Origin: Nocardia paucivorans NBRC 100373
GTDB taxonomy: Bacteria; Actinomycetota; Actinomycetes; Mycobacteriales; Mycobacteriaceae
DNA length: 64,000 nucleotides
Direction: 5' to 3'
NCBI RefSeq assembly: GCF_000308675.1
Contig: NZ_BAGE01000030.1
Coordinates: 1 to 64,000 of the forward strand
Part shown: positions 39,408-49,800 of the stretch, piece by piece
Layout of the letters: every line of letters begins with the position of its first letter
How positions within the stretch are numbered: the first letter of the stretch is position 1
The notes under the pieces: generated by a model
Database searches by the model: none
What the model was told of the DNA's origin: nothing
What the model saw: only the letters and a program-made list of their open reading frames with translations
Position numbers and translations under genes: made by a program

Positions 39408-40613
39408 ATGGCGGTACCGGAGATCTTTGTTTTCCAGACAGCACAACGTAATGGAGTTCGCCGCACGCTGTACTGGTGTATCGCCGCAGTCGGACTGCTA
39501 TACGCACCATTGGCATTCGGCTATGCATGGCATCTTTTCGCGTCGGAGACACCGCGGCTGCACGATGCCGTCACCGGTCTCGTCGCCGGTCGGGAATATG
39601 CGGTCGGACAATATTCGGTCGAGTGGGTACGTGCCGATGACTACGCTGCTCACCCGGTTTTGATATTGCTGCACACCTCCCTCGGTGCGCTGGCCCTGAC
39701 GCTGATATGGCCGCAGATGTCGCATACCATAAGGACCCGGCGACCGACCGTGCACCGGTGGACCGGCCGGGTGTACTTCGTACTGATGGCCGCAAGTATG
39801 GGGGCGGCCATCACTTTTCTGCTGCTACGCCCGCCCGCCGATTATCCGGGCTTCACCGCATTCGATCTGCAACTGTGGACGCTTGCTCTGGCAACATTGT
39901 GCACAGGTGGATTGGCGCTTCGGGCGATCCGACACGGCGATATCCTCACCCACCGGGCCTGGATGGGATTCCATACAGCGTTGATGATGACCGCACCGCT
40001 GCTACGGATATTGTGGATTATCCTGGCACCGTTACGGCCGGAATACCATCTGCTGACAAATCTCGGTGCCGGGTCGATCATGCTCGGAGTAATCGCGCCG
40101 GCCGGTGGGGCCGTGGCTTTCATGCTGACCGTTCGTAGCCGTGAACACGACGACGAGCAGCAATGCGGTCCGGCGATATACGTGGTTCTGGTCGCGACGG
40201 CGGTGATCGGTTCGTTCCTTTTCGCGACGTATCACCGACCGCTGCTCGCCATGGGACGCACCGATCTGCTGAGTGTTCACCTGGTGCCGGCCTGGGTGTA
40301 TCTGCTGATCTGTGCGGTCGGGGTTGCTCGGGCGCGTCGCGCCGGCCTCCTGTCGCGAGAACGACTGTGGCGGTGGATGATGACCGGTGCCGCATCGGCT
40401 TCCGCGGCCGCCGCGTTCGTCGGCATCGTCCGCGATGCCCACTACGACAATATGGACGGTTTCGCCGCCGGCGCCATGATCGGTCCGGCTCTTCCCATCA
40501 CTGTATCGTTCGCACTGGGCGTGCGGTATGTGGCGAATGCGTGGCAGGCCCTGGATCGCCCCCGTGCCGAGCAGGCGATGTCACTCGACCGAATGGAGGT
40601 CGAGGGCGCATGA
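39408..40613 (+). CDS. DUF2306-type multi-spanning membrane protein
   Basis: The 401-residue protein has about eight or nine hydrophobic helices. ILLHTSLGALALTLIWPQM and HRWTGRVYFVLMAASMG fit the DUF2306 pattern, including the His residues, and ILTHRAWMGFHTALMMTAPL is the third conserved segment. A weakly related second half follows from residue 240. The family has no firm function; conserved histidines hint at heme or metal. ATG 39408 is chosen because MAVPEIFVFQ leads directly to the first helix and GGGA lies upstream; the frame extends to 39303. The stop overlaps the next start by 4 bp. Confidence 0.7.
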   Translation: MAVPEIFVFQTAQRNGVRRTLYWCIAAVGLLYAPLAFGYAWHLFASETPRLHDAVTGLVAGREYAVGQYSVEWVRADDYAAHPVLILLHTSLGALALTLIWPQMSHTIRTRRPTVHRWTGRVYFVLMAASMGAAITFLLLRPPADYPGFTAFDLQLWTLALATLCTGGLALRAIRHGDILTHRAWMGFHTALMMTAPLLRILWIILAPLRPEYHLLTNLGAGSIMLGVIAPAGGAVAFMLTVRSREHDDEQQCGPAIYVVLVATAVIGSFLFATYHRPLLAMGRTDLLSVHLVPAWVYLLICAVGVARARRAGLLSRERLWRWMMTGAASASAAAAFVGIVRDAHYDNMDGFAAGAMIGPALPITVSFALGVRYVANAWQALDRPRAEQAMSLDRMEVEGA

Positions 40614-41746
40614 GGTTACCCACGCTGGGAAATGTGCAGGCAGGCCGGTTCTGGGGGCGAGTCGCGAAGACGAGCGCGGGGATTACGATCGTGGCAGCGG
40701 CGATCGGGATTGCGGGCCCGCGTGGTGCGGCGCCATGGTGGTGGTTCTGCGTTCTCGGCGTCGTCTCCTGGAGCGTATGGCTCGGGGCAGCTCTGCTGCA
40801 ACGGCGATCGCATATCGCCGAGCTCAGCTGTTCGGGCATATCGGCCGCGGCGCGGGATATCGCTTCGAGCGACCGGGAGATCGCCGCAGGCCACGACGTT
40901 CCGAGCGATCCTCGGGCGCTTGCCGCGCGAATCGCCCTCGCCGACGCCTACTGGTCCGCCCGTGACCACTGCAGCGCACTCGATCTGTACGAGAGCGCAC
41001 TGATCGATGGTGTCCGATATCTCGGCTCCGATCATCCGTTGTCGTGGACCGCGTGGATACGCCTACGAGAATCCCGACAGGGGACACCGTTCTCGGATGC
41101 GCGGGGCGGAATTCGACCTTTCCCGAAAGTCCGCCACTACCTCTGGCTCTTCACACGCAGACCGCGTATCCCTCGTCGGATCGTCGATATGGAAGCCCGG
41201 ATCGGCTTCGTTCCCCCGTACGGATGGACCCCGAGCACGCCACCGCCACGATCGAAGGGGGTCACGGTGCTCTGCCATCGGTACCTGCCGGGGCTGATTC
41301 TCGTCGGCGGGTATCCCGAGACCGAATGCGTCGAACGCGACGACGCCCGGGTGATCGATCGCCTGACCGACTACCTGAAGGCCGTCTATGTGGCGCCCGG
41401 GCGGTGCGTCGATACCGAGACGCGTGTTCTGCGCGGCCCGGGGACATACGGTCGTTCGAGCTTCTTCCGCCTCGTCTTCGATTCGGATGTCGGTGCGGTG
41501 ACAGGAGAGGTCTACATCGCCGTGGTCCGGGCCGGAACGCGATCCTGGTTCGTCGGATGGCTGAGTGATTCCGGCGCACCGATCGATATCGAGGACGCGG
41601 AAAACCTTGCGCGCTCACTGCGTCCCATCACCCTGCCGCCGAGGTCCGAGCACGTACCTTCACCCGACCTGCCTCGACCGACGGATCTGACGCAGATATC
41701 CGGTTTGTTCCACGACCACGAGCCGATATCCCGTGACGAGGGGTGA
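40610..41746 (+). CDS. Membrane protein with TPR-like segment and soluble C-terminal domain
   Basis: The 378-residue product starts at ATG 40610, overlapping the DUF2306 gene. Residues 20-35 and 42-60 are hydrophobic (KTSAGITIVAAAIGIAG; WWFCVLGVVSWSVWLGAALL). Residues 100-135, with ALAARIALADAYWSARDHCS, look like a single tetratricopeptide unit. The rest, including GVTVLCHRYLPGLILVGGYP and SFFRLVFDSDVGAVTGEVYI, forms an alpha/beta domain that recalls mycobacterial Lpq proteins but is not clearly assignable. It lies just upstream of the toxin island in the same direction and might be a membrane accessory of that island; this is only inference. Confidence 0.55.
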   Translation: MRLPTLGNVQAGRFWGRVAKTSAGITIVAAAIGIAGPRGAAPWWWFCVLGVVSWSVWLGAALLQRRSHIAELSCSGISAAARDIASSDREIAAGHDVPSDPRALAARIALADAYWSARDHCSALDLYESALIDGVRYLGSDHPLSWTAWIRLRESRQGTPFSDARGGIRPFPKVRHYLWLFTRRPRIPRRIVDMEARIGFVPPYGWTPSTPPPRSKGVTVLCHRYLPGLILVGGYPETECVERDDARVIDRLTDYLKAVYVAPGRCVDTETRVLRGPGTYGRSSFFRLVFDSDVGAVTGEVYIAVVRAGTRSWFVGWLSDSGAPIDIEDAENLARSLRPITLPPRSEHVPSPDLPRPTDLTQISGLFHDHEPISRDEG

Positions 41747-41777
41747 CCGGGCTCGGGCCGTGTTCTGTCGTGTCTTC

Positions 41778-41802
41778 GGACCGGTGATTTCACCGATGCC
41801 GG
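41778..41802 (+). repeat. Dispersed GGACCGGTGATT motif, copy B
   Basis: GGACCGGTGATTTCACCGAT, then GCCGG, contains a perfect dyad CGGTGA-TT-TCACCG. It lies between the 378-residue membrane protein gene and the WXG-domain gene. Confidence 0.4.
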
Positions 41803-42004
41803 AACCACTCGTCGGATGGCCACGTGACCATTTCCTTTGTCCTCGTTCCGCTTGCACCGGCGATTTCGGCGGATCCGTTCGACGCTCGGGGAAGATCGTG
41901 TCCACGACCGGCGATTTACGTCTTATCCCGCCATCGGCAGCGGCCGACAATGCATGGGAAGCGGTGAGTTCTCCACCGCCGAAGAGATCGGACAGGAGAG
42001 CGGT

Positions 42005-43789
42005 GTGAGCCGAGCGTTGTGGATCGACCCGGAGCGTCTCCGGGCTCGTGCCGCAGCGTTTCGGCAGATCGGTGACGAGGTTCGGCAGGTGATGACACAG
42101 CTGCAGGTGACGTTGGCCGCGGAGGGACGATGGTGGGGCGAGGACGAATCCGGTGAGGCGTTCGCCCGAACCTATGAACCGGATGTGGACAAGGTGCTCG
42201 CCGCGGTTCGGGATATCGCCGCTGCGCTGCACGGGTTCGGTGCCCAAATATCGGGGACCGTCGATGCGGTGGTGGCCGCGGAACAGACGGCCCACACCCG
42301 AATGGAGAACACGAAGCTCACCGTCCTCTCCGGGCACCGTCCGCCCGGTGATGGTGTCTTTCCACCGGTGGATGGTGTCTTTCCACCGGTGGACGGTGTC
42401 TTTCCACCGGTGGACGGTGTCTTTCCACCGGTGGACGGACCGCGGGTCGTCGAAACACCGACCGCCACGGCACCGACCTCTACCACCGCGTCCACGTCTT
42501 CGACCCCCGTGGTTCCCTCGGTCTCCGGCGCGAACCCGGCACGTGGAGGGACGGGTACGGAGTTCGATGGCGATGCACCCGCATCCGGCGAGGACCGAGC
42601 CGACCGGGTGGGGGAGGGTCCGCCATCCCCCACGGACGAGGGGCACCAGGGTGTCGGTCCTGTCGACGGTCGCAACGAACAGCGGTCTTCGCACCGTGGT
42701 CGATTTCCCCGAGACGATGCGCGTGCGACTCGTGAACCGTCCGCCGCCCGCAATGGTTCGCCGGCCGGACCCGGGCGGGGCGGTATCGCCGACCCCGCCG
42801 GCCCACCCCGCGGTGCCGTGCCCTCCACGATCGGTGCCGCGGGAGATCGGAAACCGCCGAGCCTCCCGGGTGCGGGAAATACGGACCCTTTCGGTTCGTC
42901 GCCCGGGCAATCGTCACCCGCTCCCGCATCCGCCCGCCGGGAGGATGGCAGGTCCACGAAGAAGGACGGACCGTCGACGGTGCGCCGGCCGGCCGACGGC
43001 GGCCGGCCGGTGGTTGCGGTGGGTTCGGCGTCCGGGCCCCGCGTCGAGAGCAGCCTTGTGTGGCTCGCACGAAGATTGCGGGAACGCCACGGTATGGCGG
43101 TGGTCGGATTCGACAACCGTGATCTCGACGAGACCGTCGTCGGTGAGGTTTTCACGGCTATCGATGACGTGCTCACCAGATACCCGGTGATCACCGTCCG
43201 CGATATCGAGCTCGGCGATGTGCCCGGGGGCGAGCTCGTTCGCGTCGCTTCCCGGAGGCCGGAACCGGGCGCGGGGTCGGCGCTCTCGGAATGGACCGTC
43301 ACCGTCGACGAGGAGGCAGTGACGAACCCCGATGGACTCGCCGAGGTCCTGCGAAACCCCCACCGTTCGGAGGCCACGGTTGCGGGTGCGAGGGCACGCG
43401 TGGTGTACGAGGCCACGGTTCGAGAGTTCGGTCGCGCCATCGATCGTGCCGGTGACCTGAAGGCTCGTGGCCGAGCGCAACGGACCTTGATCGCCGAATA
43501 CCTGGGCGCGGACACCGAATACCGGAAGATGAGACTGACCCGTGTGGTGGCCGGTTATCGCCGCTGGCGGGACCAGTTGAGCGGGGGCAGCTTCGACAAG
43601 GGTGTCTTCGATCCGGCGGCAGCCCTGGTGGATGCCTTCACCGAGGTGATGCTCAACGGTGACAAGGCAGTCGAGCCGGCGAAGACGCTGTGTCGCCTGC
43701 TCATCGATACCGCGGATACCGTGAAGAACGCGAATCGGATGCAGCGCACGGATCGGCGTTCTCGACAGCGGCCGGCGGCATCGGCCTGA
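42005..43789 (+). CDS. WXG-domain protein with repeat linker and unknown C-terminal domain
   Basis: The 594-residue protein has an N-terminal helical hairpin with RWWGEDESGEAFARTY (W-x-G turn near residue 40), typical of ESX-exported proteins. A low-complexity linker follows, opening with four copies of DGVFPPV. The last 200 residues form a folded domain starting SSLVWLARRLRERHGMAVVG and continuing VGEVFTAIDDVLTRYPVITV, a type also seen in large actinobacterial toxin proteins. It lies 34 bp before the giant toxin-like gene and is probably its export partner or a smaller effector. GTG 42005 has AGGAGAG at the right distance; an upstream ATG at 41837 lies before the binding site and is less likely. 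Confidence 0.7.
   Translation: MSRALWIDPERLRARAAAFRQIGDEVRQVMTQLQVTLAAEGRWWGEDESGEAFARTYEPDVDKVLAAVRDIAAALHGFGAQISGTVDAVVAAEQTAHTRMENTKLTVLSGHRPPGDGVFPPVDGVFPPVDGVFPPVDGVFPPVDGPRVVETPTATAPTSTTASTSSTPVVPSVSGANPARGGTGTEFDGDAPASGEDRADRVGEGPPSPTDEGHQGVGPVDGRNEQRSSHRGRFPRDDARATREPSAARNGSPAGPGRGGIADPAGPPRGAVPSTIGAAGDRKPPSLPGAGNTDPFGSSPGQSSPAPASARREDGRSTKKDGPSTVRRPADGGRPVVAVGSASGPRVESSLVWLARRLRERHGMAVVGFDNRDLDETVVGEVFTAIDDVLTRYPVITVRDIELGDVPGGELVRVASRRPEPGAGSALSEWTVTVDEEAVTNPDGLAEVLRNPHRSEATVAGARARVVYEATVREFGRAIDRAGDLKARGRAQRTLIAEYLGADTEYRKMRLTRVVAGYRRWRDQLSGGSFDKGVFDPAAALVDAFTEVMLNGDKAVEPAKTLCRLLIDTADTVKNANRMQRTDRRSRQRPAASA
42350..42433 (+). repeat. Four tandem 21-bp repeats in the WXG-domain gene
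   Basis: Four head-to-tail copies start at 42350, 42371, 42392 and 42413. Each reads GA(T/C)GGTGTCTTTCCACCGGTG and encodes DGVFPPV. Being in-frame, the array can change the linker length by slipped replication. It has no unique spacers, so it is not a CRISPR. Confidence 0.95.
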
Positions 43790-43823
43790 ACGGGGTGTAC
43801 GGGACGCAGGGGCGAGATCTGCC

Positions 43824-46800
43824 ATGACGACGCCATCGCAGTGGTTGGCGGAGTTGCCGGCGCCGATTCAGGTTGTCGTGTTCGGCGCGGAGGTGCCGAC
43901 GGCCGACACCGAAAGTGGTGAGCGGGTCGGGGCGGCCTTCGAACAGGCTGCCGCCGGGCTCGCACGCGCGGCCGAGCGCCTCGATGCCGAGATCGCCGCG
44001 CTCCCGGACTGTGTTCGGGAGGAGCTGCACGACCAGATCGCGGGTGCCGCGCGGCAGTTGTCCGAGGCCACGGCCGGTTCCGGAGAGTTCTGCCGCCGGT
44101 TGGCCGAAAGCACCGGACAATTCAATGCCGACACCGTGAAAGAGGTGGCCTCGATGGTCGCCTTCGGTCTCATGACGGTGTACCAGATTCTGGTTGCCGG
44201 AGGTTGGCATCCCATCAGGGCGTTCCAGCTCTTGTCCCAGGCCAGGGCAAAGCACTTGGCTCGGTGGGCGGAATTCGTGGGCAGGCGCGCCGGCCAAGGG
44301 GCTGCGGCGGCTGCCGAACGCGCCGCTCTGTCGGCGATCCAGGTGGGTGGTTTCGCCGTCTTCGCCGGCGGTGTCGATGCCGGGATCCAGGCCTGGCAGG
44401 TGGCTCAGGGCAGCCGCGACCGCATGGATTGGAAGTCGGTGGAGGTCGCGACGGTGGCCGGGGCCGGAGCAGCGGTCGGTGGTGCACTGGGAGCCGGGAT
44501 GGCGGGGTCGGTACTGTCCCGTGTGCAGCGGTTGCCACCCGGTAGGTCGTCGCTCCTGGTGGGGGGTTCGGTGGTCGCCGTGGCGGGTGGGCTCGGTGGC
44601 GCCGTCGGCGGTGCGCTCGGGGGCTACGCCATGACCGACCAGTTCTCGCTGACGTGGGCGGAGGTCGGCAGCAATGTACTGCTCGGGATCGCCGAGGCGG
44701 CGGCGCACATTCGGGGACACACCGTCGTGTCGGCGAATCGCGAAGTCGGCCCCTTGCCTTCGATTCCGGGCCCGAACGGAATCTCGCCACTCATGGCATC
44801 GGATCCGCTCCGGCACTTCGACTCCGAGGCGACGCTCGGCATCGAATCGGATCCCGCTCTTGCGACGGAGAGCGTTTCGGAGGAGAGCTCCTCGAAGGAG
44901 AACACTGAGAACATCGGGCCGACCGAGGCAGCCGACCCACGAACCGGTGCTGTCGAAGCGACGAGCGGACGACCGATGTCGACCGCACCCGTCGAGGTGT
45001 CGGTATCCGCGAAGGACACGGGCGCGAAGGGCGCGGCGACGAGCGGGTCAACGGCTGTTTCCGCATCCGGTGTGGTCGATCCGGGCAGGGTGACCGTGAC
45101 CGAGCGCACCGCCTCGGTGGGGGGTGGAACCGAAAGGAGAGGGCCCGCGGCGGAGACGTTCGAGCCGGTGCTGCGGAAGAGATGGGTGCCCGGTGTCGCG
45201 GGTGAGCGCGGACATTGGGTGGCGGAACCGGGGCCGACCGAGCCCGCCGATGTCACCGTTCGCCCGGGACCCGAGGCCGCCGCACACGAACCACCCTTGG
45301 TTCTCGAACAGGTATCCGATGGTCCGGACGGTTGGGCGGTCGCGACGGTGGAGCAGGCGAAGGAACCACCTCGGGTCGTGGAGGTGGTGCCGGATGAGCC
45401 GGGTCATTCGCGGGTTCGGGAGCTCGGGTCGGCGGAGCCGTCGAGGTTCGAGGCCGACGAGAAGGCCGCGTGGTCGTCCTCGGAACCGGAGTCGGACGCA
45501 CCGATGGTGGTGGACCTGCATCCGGTGCCCGGTACGGATCACTGGGCAGCGGGCGGGGTCGTGGCCGAACTGGGGGCCTCGGAATTCGAAGGTGCCGTCC
45601 GCACACAGGAGCAGGAGCAGCTCACCCCCACACAGCAACGATTACAGGATGCGGCCCAGGACATCCTGGACGACTACCACGCCCGTTCGGACTCCTCCGT
45701 GCCGGAGGAGTCGCGACCGGAGAACATATCCGAGTCGGCGCTGCGGGATATGTTGCTCAACGGCACCGAACACGAGTCACTTCTCGCGGCGATCGAAACG
45801 GTCCGGCGACGCACTGGCAAGCTGCTGTATCGAGAACAGCTGATGGGTGTGCTGGCCATGCGCGAGGGGCTGGTACCGGAAATGGTTCCCGGCAGCGGTA
45901 AAACGCTCACCGCGGCGGTGCACAATGTCTGGTCGGCGATACACCGTGGACCGGCATTGCTGGTCACCAGCTCCGATCCACTGGCCTACGAGGCATTCGC
46001 CGAAAGCTCCGCGATATTCGGTGACTCCGGTGTGACGTTCGTGCGGATAGACCCGGATCGACCGGTGCCGCTGCCGGAGAACGGCCGGCCCACCGTGTAC
46101 ATCACCACCCAGGACGCGCTGGGTTTCGCCGAACTGCGTGGCAATCTGGGCGAGCTGACCTTCACGGTGGGCACGATCGATGAGATCGACGCGGCGCTGT
46201 TCTACATGAACCCGCTCTATGTGCTCAGCGATGGTGCGGTGGCGCCCGCCGACGCGGAGATGAGGCAGGCCGTTGTCGCGGCACGCGATTTCGTCGACGA
46301 GAAGTTGGCTTCGGGTGCGTTGACGGAAGCCGATTTCGGACGTGACCCGACCCGGCCCCGCTCGCCCGCCCGCCTGACCGACGAGGGACTGGAGAAGGCC
46401 CGCCGGCTGTGGGACGGCCGACTGTCCGACGACGATGTGAAGCGGATCAATGCTGCCGCCGCGGTCGCGCTGGGAGATTTCGTCGAAGGCGACCATTTCG
46501 TGATGCACGACGGACGGCCGGTGATCATCGACCAGGTTTCCCACAAGGTCATGCGCGACCCTCGGACGGCGTTGGAGAGCCGGTGGCACGATATCGCCCC
46601 CGCCATCGAGGCCGCCATGATCAAGAAATACGAATCTCTCGGTCTGAGACACGATTTCGTTGTCCACGGCAATTCGGATACCGCTACGAGCGTCACCCTG
46701 CGCGAGGTGTTGCAGCGGCGTGTCGAGTCACTCACCGGTACCTCCGGAACAGTGCGGAATGTGGCCGATGTGCTCTCGCAGGTATACGGGACCGGGGAAG

Positions 46801-49800
46801 CGGTCGCGATTCCCCGTACCAAAGAACACCGCCTCGAGTACGGCGGAGCCATCGTCGCGGAGGACCAACAAGGCAAGCTGATCAACCTGGTGGAAAACCT
46901 CGTTCGCATCCATCGCGACGAGAACCTGCCGCAACTCGTGCCGGCCCAGCGCAACAGCGATGTCGACCGGATCCACACCGAGCTGAGCAAACAGCTACCG
47001 GATGCCTCGATCCGCGTCGTGGATGCGAAATGGATTCTCGAGCAGGGAGTCGACTGGGAGGATCGCCTGCACGAGATCGTGGAGAGCGCGGGCGAGCCGG
47101 GAACGATCACCATCATCAACATGCAGGGCGCCCGCGGTAACGACTACAAGGTCACGGACGCCATATCCCGGGCCGGTGGCATCGTCGCGCACCTCTACGG
47201 TCGTTCTCCGCTGTCGGAGGATGTGGACATCCAGGCCCGAAACCGGGTCGCCCGAAACGGTCAACGCGGTCGGGTACACGAATACCTCGCCTTCGACGAC
47301 GCGGTATTCGATCGGCCCGACCATCCACTCGCCCAACTGGTCATCACCCGATACCGGGACGCCGAGGCCGCGTATCGGGCCGAACCCGGCGACGACCACC
47401 GTGCGGCACTGGACCGCGCCGAAGACGACATCGTCGAACTGGTGGACATACTGCAGGAAGAGGCCTTGCGCAGCCGAAAATCCGCCTTTCTGCGCGCGGC
47501 GAATGTGGTGGATGCCTCCGACGACGCGGATACCTCGACACCGGCCGAAATCGGTGCCGACCCCGTATCGGAGCTCTTCGGCGCACACTGGCTGCCACGC
47601 GCCGCGATATCGAATGCGGCGCAGGTGGACGATCCGGTATCGGATATCGGAGAAACGACCGATATCGCGGCACCGAGTGTCCCGGTCACCACGGCGGCGG
47701 CTGTTCCGGTGGAACCTGTCGAGAGTCCGCGGGCGACCTCGGATGAGAGGACTCCCGCGTCCGGGGCACTCCGTCCCGAGCCCATCGTCCCGATCGATCT
47801 CGCCCCGGATCCCGTCGACGGGAGAACGCGCGTGCCGGAAACACCCGGCGCGATTTCGCAGCGATCACGGCCGGGGAAACATTCGGAGTCGGACATGGTC
47901 GCCGCGATCGGCAATGACATGACCGATATCCGGGAAAACCGGACCGCTTCCTATGGTACCGAGCCCGCACTCGACGAATCGAATGCTCTACCAAGGGAAA
48001 ACGCTGAGCTTTTCGAGGCGGACGCGGCAGCCCGTACGAGCGTCGGTAGGGCGGCGTCCCGCCATGGATTCGCCAGGGAACGTATCGGTTATCTGCTGGG
48101 TCCCTTCAGCGCCGATTATCACTCCGTTGTCGTGCCCCTCGTCGAATCGGTTCGCACGGGGGATGTTCGGGAGGTCATCGGCAGTCGTCTCTCGGACGAA
48201 CCCCATTCTGCGCAACGTGGTGAGGCGCGATCCGGGCCGAACGACGATGTGAACGATCCGCCGCCGCGGCTGCCCGAGGTGGAGAGGAGGCGGGTTGCGG
48301 TCGGGCGTCGGAGTTCGCCCGATGAATATCGGGACGACATCGTCGTCCGATATGTGACGGGACCGGAACTCAGCGATCTGGCGTCTTCCCTGGTCGATTT
48401 GCATCCGGATGGTGATCCGGATCGGCTCGGCCTCGATTCGTGGGCGGAGCCGGAGAGCCGATGGGCAGCGGCGGTCGCCGAGCTGGGCGGACCGGGCGGG
48501 CGGCTCGTCGGATTCTGCCTCGGACAACGGAAGCAGGAATTCGATGGGACGTATGCGGGTATGCAAACGTCCCCGGATTCGGAGAATCGGGAGATATCGC
48601 ACGTCCGGTTCGAGGAGCCCAACGTTCATATCACCGCGATGGTGGTGGACCGGAGCGCGCGTGGCTTCGACACGGCGGATGCGATGCTGAACGAGTTTCT
48701 CCTGAACCGATCCGAATCGTTGGTCAGCATGCAGGTGGATGCGAACGACAGGATCGCGATCGAGGTGGCCGAGCGGGTGGTCGGCCCGGGTTTTCATCCA
48801 TGGGGGCACGAACTCGGCGCCGATAACCTGCTTTACCAGGGGCCGCGCTCCACCTCGAGGTTGCTCGAGCGGCGGCTACGGATGGATGGCCTCGTCCCCG
48901 CCCGAAGCGACGCGCGGCAAGGCGAGGAAAGCAAGCGGACGAATCCGAATATCGGTCGGGTACGGGCTCTGCTGCGGCATATCCCAGGTGCCCGAGGGTG
49001 CTATTCGGCACTCGCCACGGATTTCTTCCCCGACCTGACGGACGCGTCACCGCGGATCGGCGTGAATCTGCGGTCGATTCGGGAGCGGGCCCGGGTGGGG
49101 GCCGAGGAACTGGCGGCACGGCTGGGCCTGTCGGTGACCGAGCTCGACGGGTGGGAGACCGGATGGCAGGGGGAGGGTGACGGGAAGACCCGGAAACAGG
49201 TGCGGCTGTCGCAGGAGAACGTGTCCTGGTATCTGCGGGGACTGGCGTCGTTGTTGCCGGCCTCGGTGGCGGCACAGGCACGGATGGGGGCGGTGGCCCG
49301 CGGAGGTGACGGTGGTGAAGTGGGGGTGGCTCTTGCGGCATTGCGTATCGATGCCGGACTGGAGTCGGGGGTCATCGCCGACCGGGGCGGGTGGGCACCG
49401 GGGGCGGTGGAGCGGGTCGAGTCGGGGGTCACGAAATCTTCGGCGGAAGAGGTCGAGACATATCTGCGGGCATTGGCGCCCGGGGCGCCGCGGTACCCGG
49501 AGGGATATCGGAGTGTCGGGGAATATCTGAAATATCTTCGGCAAAGGTCCGGTGAGACGCTGTTCGAGGCGGCGACGGCGGTACGGACGACCCTCGGCGC
49601 GATGGACGACCAAGAGTCGGGACGGGTCGTGCCATCGCTGGAGACGGTGGGTACGTATCTCGACAGATACTCCGATGGCAGCGTGAGCATCGATGAGTGC
49701 GTCGAGGCATTTCCAGAGCTCAGGGCAGTGGCGTCACGGCGCGGGGGCGAAGCGGAGTCCGTCGGTTCGAAGTCCGATCGGGCCGAGCGCCGACAGGTCG

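Noticed and set aside
42350..42433. Possible CRISPR-like array
   Set aside because: The four 21-bp units are directly abutting with no spacers, and they keep the reading frame.
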